64,000 nt of DNA from Nitrospiraceae bacterium (GTDB lineage Bacteria > Nitrospirota > Nitrospiria > Nitrospirales > Nitrospiraceae), in the NCBI GenBank assembly GCA_019637075.1, contig JAHBWI010000005.1:186001-250000 (forward strand). Reading direction: 5' to 3'. This document shows, piece by piece, positions 1 through 9,361 of this stretch; position 1 is the stretch's first letter, and the number at the start of each line of letters is the position of its first letter. The notes beneath the pieces are model-generated. The model was given only the letters and a program-made list of their open reading frames with translations. It did no database searches and was not told the DNA's origin. The position numbers and the translations under genes were made by a program.

Positions 1-946
1 CGCGAATGAACGTTTGGTTCCGCTCGCTCTGGCCGTGGAAGATCGAATGTCCGAGCGTCGGCGGCTCGATCCCGCGATTCGTCGCCGTATGGCTGTTCAG
101 GATGTAGAAGCGGAACTTTTCGCCAACCGTACCGCCATATTCGAACGATGGGTTGATCGTCTGATTCGATCCCCCCATCATCTGCACCGATCCAAAGGAA
201 GGCTTGCTCCCGCTCTTCGTGGTGATGTCCAGTACCGCTGCGGTCTTATTCCCATACTGGGCCTCCATCCCGCCCAGGATAATGTCCGCCCGTTCCCAGG
301 CTCGCGGGGAGATGACGTCGGAGAAGGTCGAAGAGACCGTCTCGGGAATCGGCACGCCGTCCACGCGAAGCTGGAGGTTTGCATGGTCCTGCCGAAGGTG
401 CACCTGCTTCAACGACCCATACACGGCACCAGGCACCGTCGCCAGGACATCCTGCAACTCGACGTTGTTGCCGCGCGGCAGAGCTTCGATCTCCTTCCGG
501 CCGAGGGCGTAGGTTTCGCTCGAAACCTTATATTGAATCGGCGCCAGCGGCGAACGAATCTCCAGCGCGATCTCCTTGGTCTTCGAGAGCGTCAGCTTGA
601 CGGAAGCCGGAGGGTCCTCCCCGATTCGGATCACGACGTACTCGCTGCGATAGGGGTCCTGCCCGGCGCTGACCGAGTAGGTACCATCCTCCGGCGCAGT
701 CAGGACAAACCCACCGGCCGAGTTGGATACCGTACTCGCCACTGTGTTCCCTTCCTGATCCCTCAGTTCAACGATCGCCTGCGGCACTGCTCGAAGATCT
801 TGATGCTGGACGGTCCCGACAATGGTCCGCGCCGCCGGACCGGATTGGGCCGGCTGTTGCGCCATCCCCTCTGATGGCACGACTGGCAAACTTCCCAGCC
901 CCAATACGAGTAGGCAAGTCCTGACGAGACTGACAACGCGAGGCAT
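1..946 (-). CDS. TonB-dependent receptor, N-terminal part (cut by window edge)
   Basis: The gene runs off the left edge, so only the first 315 residues are visible. They start at an ATG (944-946) preceded by a GGGGAGGAG ribosome binding site. Residues 1-29 form a signal peptide ending near GMAQQ. Residues about 35-115 look like a carboxypeptidase-regulatory-like beta domain (TIVGTVQH...SAGGFVLTAPEDGTYSV). Residues about 140-260 form the plug domain, with LPRGNNVELQDVLATVPG, LRVDGVPIP and GGMEAQYGNKTAAVLDITT, the usual end of a plug. The family sits in the outer membrane and takes up metal chelates or other large substrates with energy from TonB. The substrate cannot be read here, but the small His-rich exported protein 105 bases upstream hints at a metal. 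Confidence 0.9.
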   Translation of the reverse strand, partial: MPRVVSLVRTCLLVLGLGSLPVVPSEGMAQQPAQSGPAARTIVGTVQHQDLRAVPQAIVELRDQEGNTVASTVSNSAGGFVLTAPEDGTYSVSAGQDPYRSEYVVIRIGEDPPASVKLTLSKTKEIALEIRSPLAPIQYKVSSETYALGRKEIEALPRGNNVELQDVLATVPGAVYGSLKQVHLRQDHANLQLRVDGVPIPETVSSTFSDVISPRAWERADIILGGMEAQYGNKTAAVLDITTKSGSKPSFGSVQMMGGSNQTINPSFEYGGTVGEKFRFYILNSHTATNRGIEPPTLGHSIFHGQSERNQTFIR

Positions 947-1051
947 GCACTCCTCCCCACAAATTCCATAACGGCTCTCCGCACCAAGGCCAAGCCCGGG
1001 ACGACGCCGATCCACACACAGTTTCATCAATTGTGAGAAACGCCGCGGAAC

Positions 1052-1363
1052 CTAGCTCAAGGGAGGCGCACGGGAGGCACGGGACGAGGGAGATGACTGT
1101 GAAGAAAAAGTCGGGACATGCGCCACCTGGGGCGGCGCATCAGCTAGGAAGGCGCAGGGAACCGGGACATCGCCCGAGAGCGAGTGGCCTGTGTGGTACT
1201 GAACCCACTGACAGAGATCGGTATCCGAATGCTCATGGCCGTCATGGTCGGCAGCCGCCAATTCGTGGTGAATTTCCAGGGCGGCGGCGAAGGGTGCCAT
1301 CGTCACCAGAAGGCAGGTCACGAGCAGAGCAAGAAGACTGCGGCGCGATTTGACGAGCATCAT
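1052..1363 (-). CDS. Small exported histidine-rich protein (DUF2946-like)
   Basis: 103 residues. Residues 1-28 are a signal peptide (two Arg and a Lys, then LLALLVTCLLVTMAPFAAA). The mature part carries a His/Asp cluster (HHELAAADHDGHEHSDTD) followed by CQWVQYHTGH and a second Cys. This layout resembles short DUF2946-type periplasmic proteins found beside metal-related TonB receptors. The gene lies just upstream of the TonB receptor on the same strand, so co-transcription is likely. A role in binding or sensing a transition metal such as copper is inferred from the His cluster only; I do not recognise the protein with certainty. A second in-frame ATG directly follows the first. Confidence 0.6.
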   Translation of the reverse strand: MMLVKSRRSLLALLVTCLLVTMAPFAAALEIHHELAAADHDGHEHSDTDLCQWVQYHTGHSLSGDVPVPCAFLADAPPQVAHVPTFSSQSSPSSRASRAPPLS

Positions 1364-1513
1364 TGCGTGCTGAAGTTCTTATAGGTAAAACGCGGTTAGT
1401 CTTACCAAACCTGGTGCTTGAACACAACTCTCCCGCCGGCACTGGACTTTCCCCCCGTGATTCCGCTATCTTAGTGGCCATTTCTAAAACATTGCTTAAC
1501 CAAGGACCCCACG

Positions 1514-2572
1514 ATGAGCAGGCCGATCGACAACCAGCACGTCATTGAAATTAAGCCGCTGCCCTCTCCCCGGGAGGTGAAGACCAGCCTGCCGATCACC
1601 GACAACGTTGCCGAGTTGGTGTTTCAAACACGCCGAGCCATCCGAGACATCCTGCATGGCCGCGACACGGAGCGGCTGATCGTCATCGTCGGCCCCTGCT
1701 CGATCCACGACCCTGGCGCTGCCTATGAATACGCCGACCGTTTGAGGCCGATCGCCGAGGCCGTACAAGACAAGCTCCTGGTCGTCATGCGCACATACTT
1801 CGAAAAGCCGCGCACGACGGTGGGATGGAAAGGCCTGATCAACGATCCGCATCTGGACGGCACCTGCGACATCGCAATGGGAATCCAGCTGGCACGCACC
1901 ATCCTGCTCAACATCAACGGCAAGGGGCTCCCCTGCGCGACGGAACTGCTCGACCCCGTCACACCGCAATACATCGCCGACCTCTTGAGTTGGACCGCCA
2001 TCGGCGCTCGTACGACCGAGAGCCAGACACATCGTGAAATGGCCAGCGGCCTCTCGATGCCGGTCGGTTTCAAGAACGGCACGGAAGGAAGCCTCCAGGT
2101 CGCCGTGAACGCCATGATCACGAGCCGTTCCCCGCACCATTTTGTCGGGGTGAATGCCGACGGGGTCACCTCCATTATCAAGACGACCGGCAACCCGGAC
2201 CATCACATCGTGCTCCGCGGCGGCGGGGGTCGGACCAACTACAGCGTCGAGGACATCAGCAAGGCCGAAGCGACGGTGGCGAAGGAAGGGCTCGCACGAG
2301 GGATCATGGTGGATTGCTCCCACGACAACTCGGGCAAGAACCACCAGCGCCAGGTCGAGGTGGCCGGTGAGGTTGTGAAGCAATTCCGCGAAGGCCGTCG
2401 TTCGATCATGGGCCTGATGCTCGAGAGCCATCTGCAGGGCGGCCGGCAGACCTGGGAGCCCAACAAGGCCTTGGCCTACGGCATGTCGATTACCGACTCC
2501 TGCCTTGGCTGGACAGAGACGGCTGATCTCTTGCTAGGGATGGCCGACTCGCTCGCGACCAAGACCGTCTAG
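1514..2572 (+). CDS. aroF: 3-deoxy-7-phosphoheptulonate synthase (DAHP synthase, class I)
   Basis: 352 residues, the normal length for the AroF/G/H family. It condenses phosphoenolpyruvate with erythrose 4-phosphate, the first step of the shikimate pathway, in the cytoplasm. Visible signatures are VGPCSIHDP (residues about 59-67), the AroFGH-type segment RTTESQTHREMASGLSMPVG, VGFKNGTEG and the C-terminal MVDCSHDNSGK. The ATG is preceded by AAGGA. Which isoenzyme type (Tyr-, Phe- or Trp-regulated) cannot be told, so the symbol stands for the family. It stands alone on the plus strand, divergent from the His-rich protein gene; the 150-base gap must hold both promoters. Confidence 0.95.
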   Translation: MSRPIDNQHVIEIKPLPSPREVKTSLPITDNVAELVFQTRRAIRDILHGRDTERLIVIVGPCSIHDPGAAYEYADRLRPIAEAVQDKLLVVMRTYFEKPRTTVGWKGLINDPHLDGTCDIAMGIQLARTILLNINGKGLPCATELLDPVTPQYIADLLSWTAIGARTTESQTHREMASGLSMPVGFKNGTEGSLQVAVNAMITSRSPHHFVGVNADGVTSIIKTTGNPDHHIVLRGGGGRTNYSVEDISKAEATVAKEGLARGIMVDCSHDNSGKNHQRQVEVAGEVVKQFREGRRSIMGLMLESHLQGGRQTWEPNKALAYGMSITDSCLGWTETADLLLGMADSLATKTV

Positions 2573-2749
2573 CAGCATATCGGCTATGCTCGCCGGTTTG
2601 CTTCTCGCATGCATTGAGGATTCGCACCCATCCGCGCGTGTACGTCACGTCCCCGCTCCCCGCGATCATGAGAGGCACCCATACCGAACACACTGAGGGT
2701 ATGCCTGGCCGGCCCCTCGCTGAGGCGCCTGACCGCTGACGACCACACC

Positions 2750-3532
2750 ATGCTCATCGACACCCACACCCACTTGGACGACGCCAAGTACGACACGGAC
2801 CGCGACGCGATGATGGCGCGCGCCCAGGCCGCCGGTATTGCACACATGATTACGATCGGTTGCGACCTCGCAACCAGCCGCTCTGCGGTGGCACTGGCCG
2901 ACCGATATCCCCATGTCTTCGCGTCCGTGGGCGTCCACCCGCATGAGGTCAAGCACATCACGGACGACTGGTACGACGAGTTTCGCGGGCTGGCGCAGGG
3001 CAATCCGAAAGTGGTCGCCTACGGTGAGATCGGCCTCGACTACCACTACAACCACTCCTCGCCGCAGGAGCAACGTGCGCGGTTTCGGGAACAGGTCCGA
3101 TTGGCCAAAGAGTTGCGGCTGCCGGTGATCATCCACACGCGCGAGGCGCAGGAAGATACTATTGCAATCCTTCGCGAGGAGCGGGCCTCGGAAATCGGCG
3201 GGGTGTTCCACTGTTTTTCAGGAGATGCCTGGCTGGCGAAGGATGCGCTGGAACTGGGGTTCTACCTGTCTTTTTCCGGCATCGTCACGTTCCAAAATGC
3301 CACGGTGCTGCGGGAGATCGCCCGCACGGTCCCGATGGACCGGCTCCTGGTCGAAACCGATTGTCCCTACCTCACGCCGGTACCGCACCGGGGGAAACGC
3401 AACGAGCCGGCGTTTGTGGCCCACGTGGCACATCAGCTCGCAGCCATCAAAAGCACCGACCAGGCTTGCACGGCTGAAGACATCGGCCGCATCACGACCG
3501 AAAACGCCCGCCGCCTGTTCAGAATTCCTTGA
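2750..3532 (+). CDS. tatD: TatD family metal-dependent hydrolase
   Basis: 260 residues, full length for TatD/YcfH-type nucleases. Metal ligands typical of the amidohydrolase-like TIM barrel are visible: DTHTHLDD at residues 4-11, GEIGLDYHY, VIIHTREA, GVFHCFSGD and VETDCPYLTP followed by HRGKRNEP. These proteins are cytoplasmic and act as 3'-5' exonucleases or DNases; the true in vivo substrate of this subgroup is uncertain. It reads in the same direction as the DAHP synthase gene after a 177-base gap, and its last 14 bases overlap the end of the convergent NYN gene. Confidence 0.93.
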   Translation: MLIDTHTHLDDAKYDTDRDAMMARAQAAGIAHMITIGCDLATSRSAVALADRYPHVFASVGVHPHEVKHITDDWYDEFRGLAQGNPKVVAYGEIGLDYHYNHSSPQEQRARFREQVRLAKELRLPVIIHTREAQEDTIAILREERASEIGGVFHCFSGDAWLAKDALELGFYLSFSGIVTFQNATVLREIARTVPMDRLLVETDCPYLTPVPHRGKRNEPAFVAHVAHQLAAIKSTDQACTAEDIGRITTENARRLFRIP

Positions 3533-4052
3533 GCTGCTGAAAGCGTTTACGCTGTGCTTTTGGGAGCTTGCGGGGGTTGCCGCGCTTGTCGGGTCGTCGG
3601 AAATCCCGTCCGTCGTCCCCACGATCCAGTTCCTTATACGCGGAAGGCGACGGCGGTGCTGGGCGCTCGCTCAGTTTCGCCCGAAACTCAGCGGCTCCCA
3701 TGACAAATGCCCCGGCAGCACGGGCAGCGTTGATGATTTCGTGATCGGACGAGACCACGGCGCAATCACGCCCGTGTTGTCGGGCGAGTCGTTGAATGAC
3801 TTGGTCGGCCCGCTCACCCCGCCGCGAATAGATGACCTCGATACCTGAGCGGAACTCTCGGTGCTCACTGCCCACTCCTCCTTGCCACCCATCGAATACG
3901 ACCGTCACGGCATGGCCTTTTCGTTGGCGGTAGCCGACGAGGGAAAGGATCAGGCTGTCACGGGCCGATTCCAGTTTGGCTGCGCCGGTTTGGAAACCCA
4001 TATTCGCGCGGCCCAGAAGGTTGTACCCGTCGACAAGAAGGTAGTGCGGCAT
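3519..4052 (-). CDS. NYN-domain protein (YacP-like putative ribonuclease)
   Basis: 177 residues. The start LLVDGYNLLG (residues 5-14) holds the first acidic residue of the PIN-like NYN fold. VTVVFDGWQGG and the segment CAVVSSDHEI supply the further conserved Asp positions. B. subtilis YacP/Rae1 belongs to this family and cleaves mRNA on the ribosome; NYN proteins in general are predicted RNases. The C-terminus is basic (PDKRGNPRKLPKAQRKRF), suitable for RNA binding. The gene converges on tatD with a 14-base overlap and is divergent from the amidase gene. Ribonuclease activity is inferred from the family. Confidence 0.85.
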   Translation of the reverse strand: MPHYLLVDGYNLLGRANMGFQTGAAKLESARDSLILSLVGYRQRKGHAVTVVFDGWQGGVGSEHREFRSGIEVIYSRRGERADQVIQRLARQHGRDCAVVSSDHEIINAARAAGAFVMGAAEFRAKLSERPAPPSPSAYKELDRGDDGRDFRRPDKRGNPRKLPKAQRKRFQQLKEF

Positions 4053-4145
4053 TTAGAATCTGAGGGTTTGAGGCCTTTTCTTGACAATACCATAAACATC
4101 TGAGAAAAGGCCTATGATGTGCTCGCGACACGGGGAGTACGGCTT

Positions 4146-5504
4146 TTGATTCGCTTCTCCTATCTGGCTCGCGCCCTCTGCTTCCTCGTCCCCCTGGCAA
4201 GCACCCATTCGGCCTTTGCCGACCTTCCCGCGCTTGCGCCTTGGACTCCGTTACCTCACGCCGAGGCGATCGATAGCAAGGATACCTTCGTCCAGCTGAT
4301 CAAGCAGGACGCGTCCAGCTCCTCCCGCTATCCGATCGTGGTCCGCGACCTGCGAACCTGGAGCACCACAGACGCCACGCGACTCGTGCTGGACGTCAAT
4401 CGCAAGGTCACCTTCACCGAAACCAAGCTTCACAACCCGGACCGCATCGTCATCGAAATCGGCAATACAATCCTCGGCAAGTCCGCCCGCCAACGGGTTT
4501 CCGGAGGCAGCTTGCCGCAACCCTTTCAAGTCTCGCAGAGTCACCCGCGCGTCGTGGCCGTTACGCTGCCCAAAAGCCAGGTTGCGCGCTACAAAGTCTT
4601 CGCGCTCGCGGACCCGGACCGTTTGGTAGTGGACGTCTACCGCCCGTCGAAAAATCAGGTTAAGCAAGTCGGCGACCAGTCAATCCCACAACCCACCACG
4701 CCGGTAACGGTCGCACCGGCTCAGCCCGCCGCCGCCCTGCCGACCACGCCGACGATTCCGAGCCCGACGGTTACCGAACCGGCCAAGCCCATCACGCCGA
4801 AGCCAGCTGCCCCGACCACACAGGTCCGAACGATCGTCATCGACCCTGGCCATGGCGGTAAAGACCCCGGTACCGTCGGACGGCACGGCACGACCGAGAA
4901 AGACGTGACGCTGAAGGTTGCCTTGCTGGTGCGCGATCTGCTCACCAAGCTACCCAACACCCGCGTGCTGATGACGCGAGAGAAGGACGTGTTCATCGAA
5001 TTGGAGGACCGCGCGAAGTTCGCCAACGGGAAGGATGCAGATCTCTTCGTGTCGATTCACGTAAACTCGCACCCGCACAAGGGTGTTCGCGGCCTGGAGA
5101 TCTATCACTTCGGAGAGGCGAAGGACCAGCGTGCCCTTGAAGTGGCCGCTCGTGAAAACGGTACGCCGCTGAACAGCACCGGCGTGGGATGGGAATATCT
5201 CGTGGCCGACCTCCTGACCACCAAGAAAATCGAGGACTCGCTGGAACTGGCCTGGACCGCCAAGCAGGCCATGGTCTCGCACCTCAACGGCCACTACAGC
5301 ACGATCGACCACGGTGTGAAAACCGCTCCGTTCTATGTCTTGCGATTCACAACGATGCCCAGCATCCTCGCCGAAATCGCCTTCATGTCGAATCCGACCG
5401 AAGAAGAGCAAATGCGCACACCGGCCTTCCTCAGCCAGGTGGCGGAATCGATCGTCGACGGGGTGAAAACCTACCTGCAGCCGACCCATCCGAACGGCAG
5501 ATGA
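4146..5504 (+). CDS. amiC: N-acetylmuramoyl-L-alanine amidase with AMIN domain
   Basis: Periplasmic zinc amidase that cleaves the stem peptide from peptidoglycan during cell separation. I place the start at TTG 4146 because GGGGAG lies 8-9 bases upstream; a GTG at 4119 would add nine residues and has no such site. A signal peptide (ARALCFLVPLASTHSAFA) is followed by an AMIN domain (IVVRDLRTWSTTDATRLVLD... to DPDRLVVDVYRP). A Pro/Thr-rich linker of about 45 residues comes next, then the Amidase_3 domain. Zinc-site and catalytic motifs are VIDPGHGGKDPGTVG, SIHVNSHPHKGVRGLEIYHF and ILAEIAFMSNPTEE. The AMIN domain normally targets septal peptidoglycan. Confidence 0.93.
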   Translation: MIRFSYLARALCFLVPLASTHSAFADLPALAPWTPLPHAEAIDSKDTFVQLIKQDASSSSRYPIVVRDLRTWSTTDATRLVLDVNRKVTFTETKLHNPDRIVIEIGNTILGKSARQRVSGGSLPQPFQVSQSHPRVVAVTLPKSQVARYKVFALADPDRLVVDVYRPSKNQVKQVGDQSIPQPTTPVTVAPAQPAAALPTTPTIPSPTVTEPAKPITPKPAAPTTQVRTIVIDPGHGGKDPGTVGRHGTTEKDVTLKVALLVRDLLTKLPNTRVLMTREKDVFIELEDRAKFANGKDADLFVSIHVNSHPHKGVRGLEIYHFGEAKDQRALEVAARENGTPLNSTGVGWEYLVADLLTTKKIEDSLELAWTAKQAMVSHLNGHYSTIDHGVKTAPFYVLRFTTMPSILAEIAFMSNPTEEEQMRTPAFLSQVAESIVDGVKTYLQPTHPNGR

Positions 5505-5545
5505 CAGACGCCCTCCCTGTCGGCTAGAGTCAGCGTCTCGCGTCT

Positions 5546-6319
<774 letters not shown>

Positions 6320-6346
6320 GAGGAAGAACGGGAATGCATGCGGGAT

Positions 6347-6697
6347 TTACGAAATGGCCTGTGCCGGTGAGGTCCCTGTTTCGGCCACCGGCTTCGCACG
6401 GCCGGGACGCCCATCGACATACCCGAACAGGTAGGTGACCACCACCACGAAAAAGATACCGACGAACCGGGAGATGTCTTCTTCATCATGCCCAACCAAG
6501 AGGCCTTCATCCGGATAGTCGGTGCCGAACATCGCGACCGTTACCATGAAGCCCAACAGCAGCGCGATGCTGCGCCAGGTTTGCAACTTGATCCCCTGCT
6601 CGGCGGCATTATTGAATCCGAAACGGTAGACGAGGTAGAGGATCCCACCACTGAACATCCAGCTAAGTCCGGTCCAAAGCGCCAAGTACCAGTCCAT
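6347..6697 (-). CDS. Small three-helix membrane protein of unknown function
   Basis: 116 residues from the ATG at 6697, which has an ideal GAGGAGG site 5 bases upstream; a longer frame up to 6727 is possible but lacks this signal. Three hydrophobic helices are visible: about residues 5-25 (WTGLSWMFSGGILYLVYRFG), 42-58 (IALLLGFMVTVAMFG) and 78-97 (VGIFFVVVVTYLFGYVDG). Between helices 2 and 3 lies an acidic stretch (DYPDEGLLVGHDEEDI). I do not recognise a family. It is transcribed alone, converging with truA and divergent from the PsiF gene. Confidence 0.7.
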   Translation of the reverse strand: MDWYLALWTGLSWMFSGGILYLVYRFGFNNAAEQGIKLQTWRSIALLLGFMVTVAMFGTDYPDEGLLVGHDEEDISRFVGIFFVVVVTYLFGYVDGRPGRAKPVAETGTSPAQAIS

Positions 6698-6993
6698 GGG
6701 GCCTCCTCGTTCCTCGGTTCCGCTCAAGTATAGCCGTCACACCCCCCCTGTCAAACGAGGGGAAGCCCCCCAATGACAGCCAGCAAATCCAACGACATAG
6801 CAGGACTTCCCCCGGGGATTCGGCCTGCGCTTGTCCCACGTCGAACTACGCGACTCGGAGACGTTTTCCCATTCGGCCGGGACATCGAATGGAATGGAGC
6901 CGGCAAATCTAGGTAAATCTCCCCTGAGACTCGTGCCGGACATTCTGGTATAGTTCGGCGAAACGTTGGCCCACGCTCTCAAAGGAGGATCCC

Positions 6994-7314
6994 ATGGCGA
7001 AATGGTCTCGTGTCACTCTGACTGCCCTGCTCGGGCTCGTGCTGCTCACCCCGGCCGTCTCCTTCGCCGGCGCGCAACAAAACAAGATGAAGACCTGCAA
7101 TGCCGACGCCGATGCCAAGGGACTCAGCGGTGAGGGGAAAGGTGAAGAGCGGAAGGCGTTTATGAAGGAATGTTTGTCAGCCAAGGCACCGGCCAAAGCT
7201 GCAGCCGGCAAAACTCAACAAGACAAGATGAAGTCCTGCAACAAGGAAGCGAAAGCGAAGAACTTGAAAGGCGAGGACCGCAAGAGCTTTATGAGCACCT
7301 GCCTCTCGAGCTAG
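6994..7314 (+). CDS. PsiF-repeat exported protein
   Basis: 106 residues with a strong AAAGGAGG ribosome binding site. Residues 1-26 are a signal peptide (TALLGLVLLTPAVSFAGA). The mature protein contains two copies of the PsiF repeat: QQNKMKTCNADADAKGLSG...RKAFMKECLS and QQDKMKSCNKEAKAKNLKG..RKSFMSTCLS, each with two Cys. E. coli PsiF is phosphate-starvation induced, but the function of the family is unknown. It is monocistronic, with a convincing terminator right after the stop codon. Confidence 0.88.
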   Translation: MAKWSRVTLTALLGLVLLTPAVSFAGAQQNKMKTCNADADAKGLSGEGKGEERKAFMKECLSAKAPAKAAAGKTQQDKMKSCNKEAKAKNLKGEDRKSFMSTCLSS

Positions 7315-7326
7315 TCTCACGGTGCG

Positions 7327-7364
7327 CCGGCGCGGTTCGACGAGAGCCGCGCCGGTCATCTTTT
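7327..7364 (+). terminator. Rho-independent terminator after the PsiF gene
   Basis: A perfect 9-bp stem CCGGCGCGG / CCGCGCCGG (7327-7335 and 7347-7355) with an 11-base loop is followed by TCATCTTTT. It lies 13 bases beyond the PsiF stop. The opposite strand has no T-run after the hairpin, so it probably works only in the plus direction. Confidence 0.65.
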
Positions 7365-7380
7365 CAAGGCATCGCCCCGG

Positions 7381-8031
7381 TTAGGTCCGCGGCTCTCGAT
7401 CCCGACTCTCCAACTTCTTCCGCAACACAATCAGTTCCTGCTCCAGAGCTGTGAACCGATCGGCAATGGGGTCTGGCAGATTGGTGTGGTCCATCGTGGC
7501 ATCGGGTACCCGTTCTCCTTCGCTCTTGATGATACGCGCGGGAATGCCGATGACCGTCGAATTGGGCGGAACGGATTTCAGGACGACCGAGTTGGCACCG
7601 ATCTTCACATTGTCGCCGATCCTAATACCCCCGAGAATCTTCGCTCCGGCACCGACGACCACATGGTTACCCAAGGTCGGATGCCGCTTGCCCCGCTCCT
7701 TTCCCGTTCCGCCAAGCGTAACGCCCTGAAACAGAGTGACGAAGTCGCCCACCTCAGCCGTCTCCCCAATCACAACCCCCATGCCGTGGTCGATGAAGAA
7801 CCCCGTGCCGATCTTGGCCGAGGGATGGATTTCGATGCCTGTGATCCATCGCGCGACTTGGGAAATGAACCGGGGAAAGAACGGGATACCGTGGAGTTTC
7901 AGCCAGTGGGCGATGCGGTAGGCCAGGAGCGCGTGGAACCCGGCGTAGGTCAGAATGACCTCCGTCCGACTGGTGGCAGCCGGATCTCGATCAAAGATAG
8001 CTTGAAGGTCTTGCGCGATGGCCTTGAACAT
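7381..8031 (-). CDS. cysE: Serine O-acetyltransferase
   Basis: 216 residues from the ATG at 8031; the longer TTG frame to 8049 adds six residues and is less likely because homologues begin MFK-like. It acetylates serine with acetyl-CoA, the first step of cysteine synthesis. The N-terminal helical part ([28 protein letters not shown]) is followed by the left-handed beta-helix hexapeptide domain: [53 protein letters not shown]. The active-site HPT and DHG motifs are intact. It is the last gene of the minus-strand run that includes ispD and ispF; the 36-base gap to ispF suggests co-transcription. Confidence 0.95.
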   Translation of the reverse strand: MFKAIAQDLQAIFDRDPAATSRTEVILTYAGFHALLAYRIAHWLKLHGIPFFPRFISQVARWITGIEIHPSAKIGTGFFIDHGMGVVIGETAEVGDFVTLFQGVTLGGTGKERGKRHPTLGNHVVVGAGAKILGGIRIGDNVKIGANSVVLKSVPPNSTVIGIPARIIKSEGERVPDATMDHTNLPDPIADRFTALEQELIVLRKKLESRDREPRT

Positions 8032-8067
8032 GGGGCTCGCCTTGGGCAAAGAACCTGGATGATACCG

Positions 8068-8553
8068 TCACGAGGCTCGCTCGATCAAACAAGCGGCTTG
8101 CGCAGCGATCGCCTCCTCATGCCCGATCGCATCAAGCCCTTCCCCGCTCTTCACCTTCACGTTTACGAGGTCCGGGTCGACCTGCAACACCGCTGCCATG
8201 CTCTTCTGCATCGCTGACAAGTGGGAACTCAAGCGCGGAGCCTGGGCGATAATCGTGGAGTCCACATTCACCAGCCGATAGCCTTTCGTGCGGAGCTTGC
8301 CCATGACATCTTCCAGCAGTTTCAGGCTCGAGATGTTCTTATAGCGCTGGTCCGAACTGGGGTAATGCCGCCCCAAATCCCCCTCGCCCATCGCCCCCAA
8401 CAGCGCATCACACACCGCATGCACCAGCGCATCGGAATCGGAATGGCCCTGGAGCCCCTTGTGGTGCGGAATTTCGATCCCACCCAAAATCAATTTTCGC
8501 CCCTCGACCATCGGATGGATGTCCCATCCGCAACCGATCCTCGCCTTGCTCAT
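8068..8553 (-). CDS. ispF: 2-C-methyl-D-erythritol 2,4-cyclodiphosphate synthase
   Basis: 161 residues, full length. It forms the cyclodiphosphate in the MEP pathway to isoprenoids. Metal-binding DIH is seen in RIGCGWDIHPMVEGR (the usual form is GHGYDVH). GLQGHSDSDALVHAVCDALLGA and GDLGRHYPSSD are family-defining. Its ATG overlaps the TGA of ispD (ATGA), so the two are translationally coupled. The Tyr of the usual GYD motif is Trp here, an unusual but conservative change. Confidence 0.96.
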   Translation of the reverse strand: MSKARIGCGWDIHPMVEGRKLILGGIEIPHHKGLQGHSDSDALVHAVCDALLGAMGEGDLGRHYPSSDQRYKNISSLKLLEDVMGKLRTKGYRLVNVDSTIIAQAPRLSSHLSAMQKSMAAVLQVDPDLVNVKVKSGEGLDAIGHEEAIAAQAACLIERAS

Positions 8554-9293
8554 CCTTTGCTCCTTGCCGAGGCCCTGCGCTGGAGAATGGCCTCACCGAT
8601 CGAGAGGTCCTCGGGTCTCGTCACTTTGATGTTTTCGCCGCTGCCTTCTACCACCACCACGGTCTTCCCGATCAACTCGACCAAGTGGGCATCATCGGTC
8701 GCGTGGATCCCTTCCAGTTGCGCCTTGCGATGCCCCTCATCCAACCAGTCCTTCCTGAACGCTTGCGGCGTCTGCGCCAGCCAGAGGGGCCGGCGATCCA
8801 CGGTCCGCTCGATGATATGCCCCTGCCCCACATGCTTCACCGTATCCCGCATCGGGAGGGCGATGATGGCCCCCCCATGCTGCTGAGCGGCGGCAACCAC
8901 CTCGCGGATCATAGCCTGGGTCAGAAACGGCCGGACCGCATCGTGCACCAAAACAAACTCCGTCTCGGCATCCACTTCGGCCAGCGCGTGACGCACCGAA
9001 TCCTGCCGCTGCTCACCGCCCGAAACTACCTTGGTCACCTTGGTGAAATGCCCCGGGCTCACAATCCGATCGAGACAGTTCCGGCGTTCGGCTTCCGGCA
9101 CGGCCAGGATGATTTCGTGAATGACGGGCGAGTCCTGCAGTGCCCGCAGCGAATGCGCCAAGATCGGCAGCCCCCCGAGAAGGAGAAACTGCTTGGGAAT
9201 GTGGCCGCCCATCCGCAGCCCACGGCCGGCAGCCGGCACCAATGCGACGGTTTTCGGGCCGGTCACCGGCCCTTTCGCCTCACGACGAGACAC
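8550..9293 (-). CDS. ispD: 2-C-methyl-D-erythritol 4-phosphate cytidylyltransferase
   Basis: It activates MEP with CTP in the isoprenoid pathway. I choose the GTG at 9293 (GGGAGA five bases upstream), giving 247 residues, close to the family norm. A TTG at 9365 that overlaps the stop of the upstream gene would add 24 residues with no resemblance to the family. The nucleotide-binding start VALVPAAGRGLRMGG, then PKQFLLLGGLPILAHSL, LVHDAVRPFLTQ and DTVKHVGQG are typical. The C-terminus ends ...KVTRPEDLSIGEAILQ. It is coupled to ispF by a 4-base overlap. Confidence 0.94.
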   Translation of the reverse strand: MSRREAKGPVTGPKTVALVPAAGRGLRMGGHIPKQFLLLGGLPILAHSLRALQDSPVIHEIILAVPEAERRNCLDRIVSPGHFTKVTKVVSGGEQRQDSVRHALAEVDAETEFVLVHDAVRPFLTQAMIREVVAAAQQHGGAIIALPMRDTVKHVGQGHIIERTVDRRPLWLAQTPQAFRKDWLDEGHRKAQLEGIHATDDAHLVELIGKTVVVVEGSGENIKVTRPEDLSIGEAILQRRASARSKG

Positions 9294-9361
9294 GATTCTC
9301 CCTCGCTGCCACGGGCTGCTCGGAAATACAGGCCGTATGCGACTCGCGAGGGCGCAACACC

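Noticed and set aside
14-874. 286-codon plus-strand open frame at the left edge
   Set aside because: Antisense to the TonB receptor, whose signal peptide, regulatory-like and plug domains read well on the minus strand.
2574-2590. AGCATA-TCGGC-TATGCT hairpin right after the DAHP synthase stop
   Set aside because: A 6-bp, AT-containing stem without a T-run; too weak to call a terminator, though the place is suggestive.
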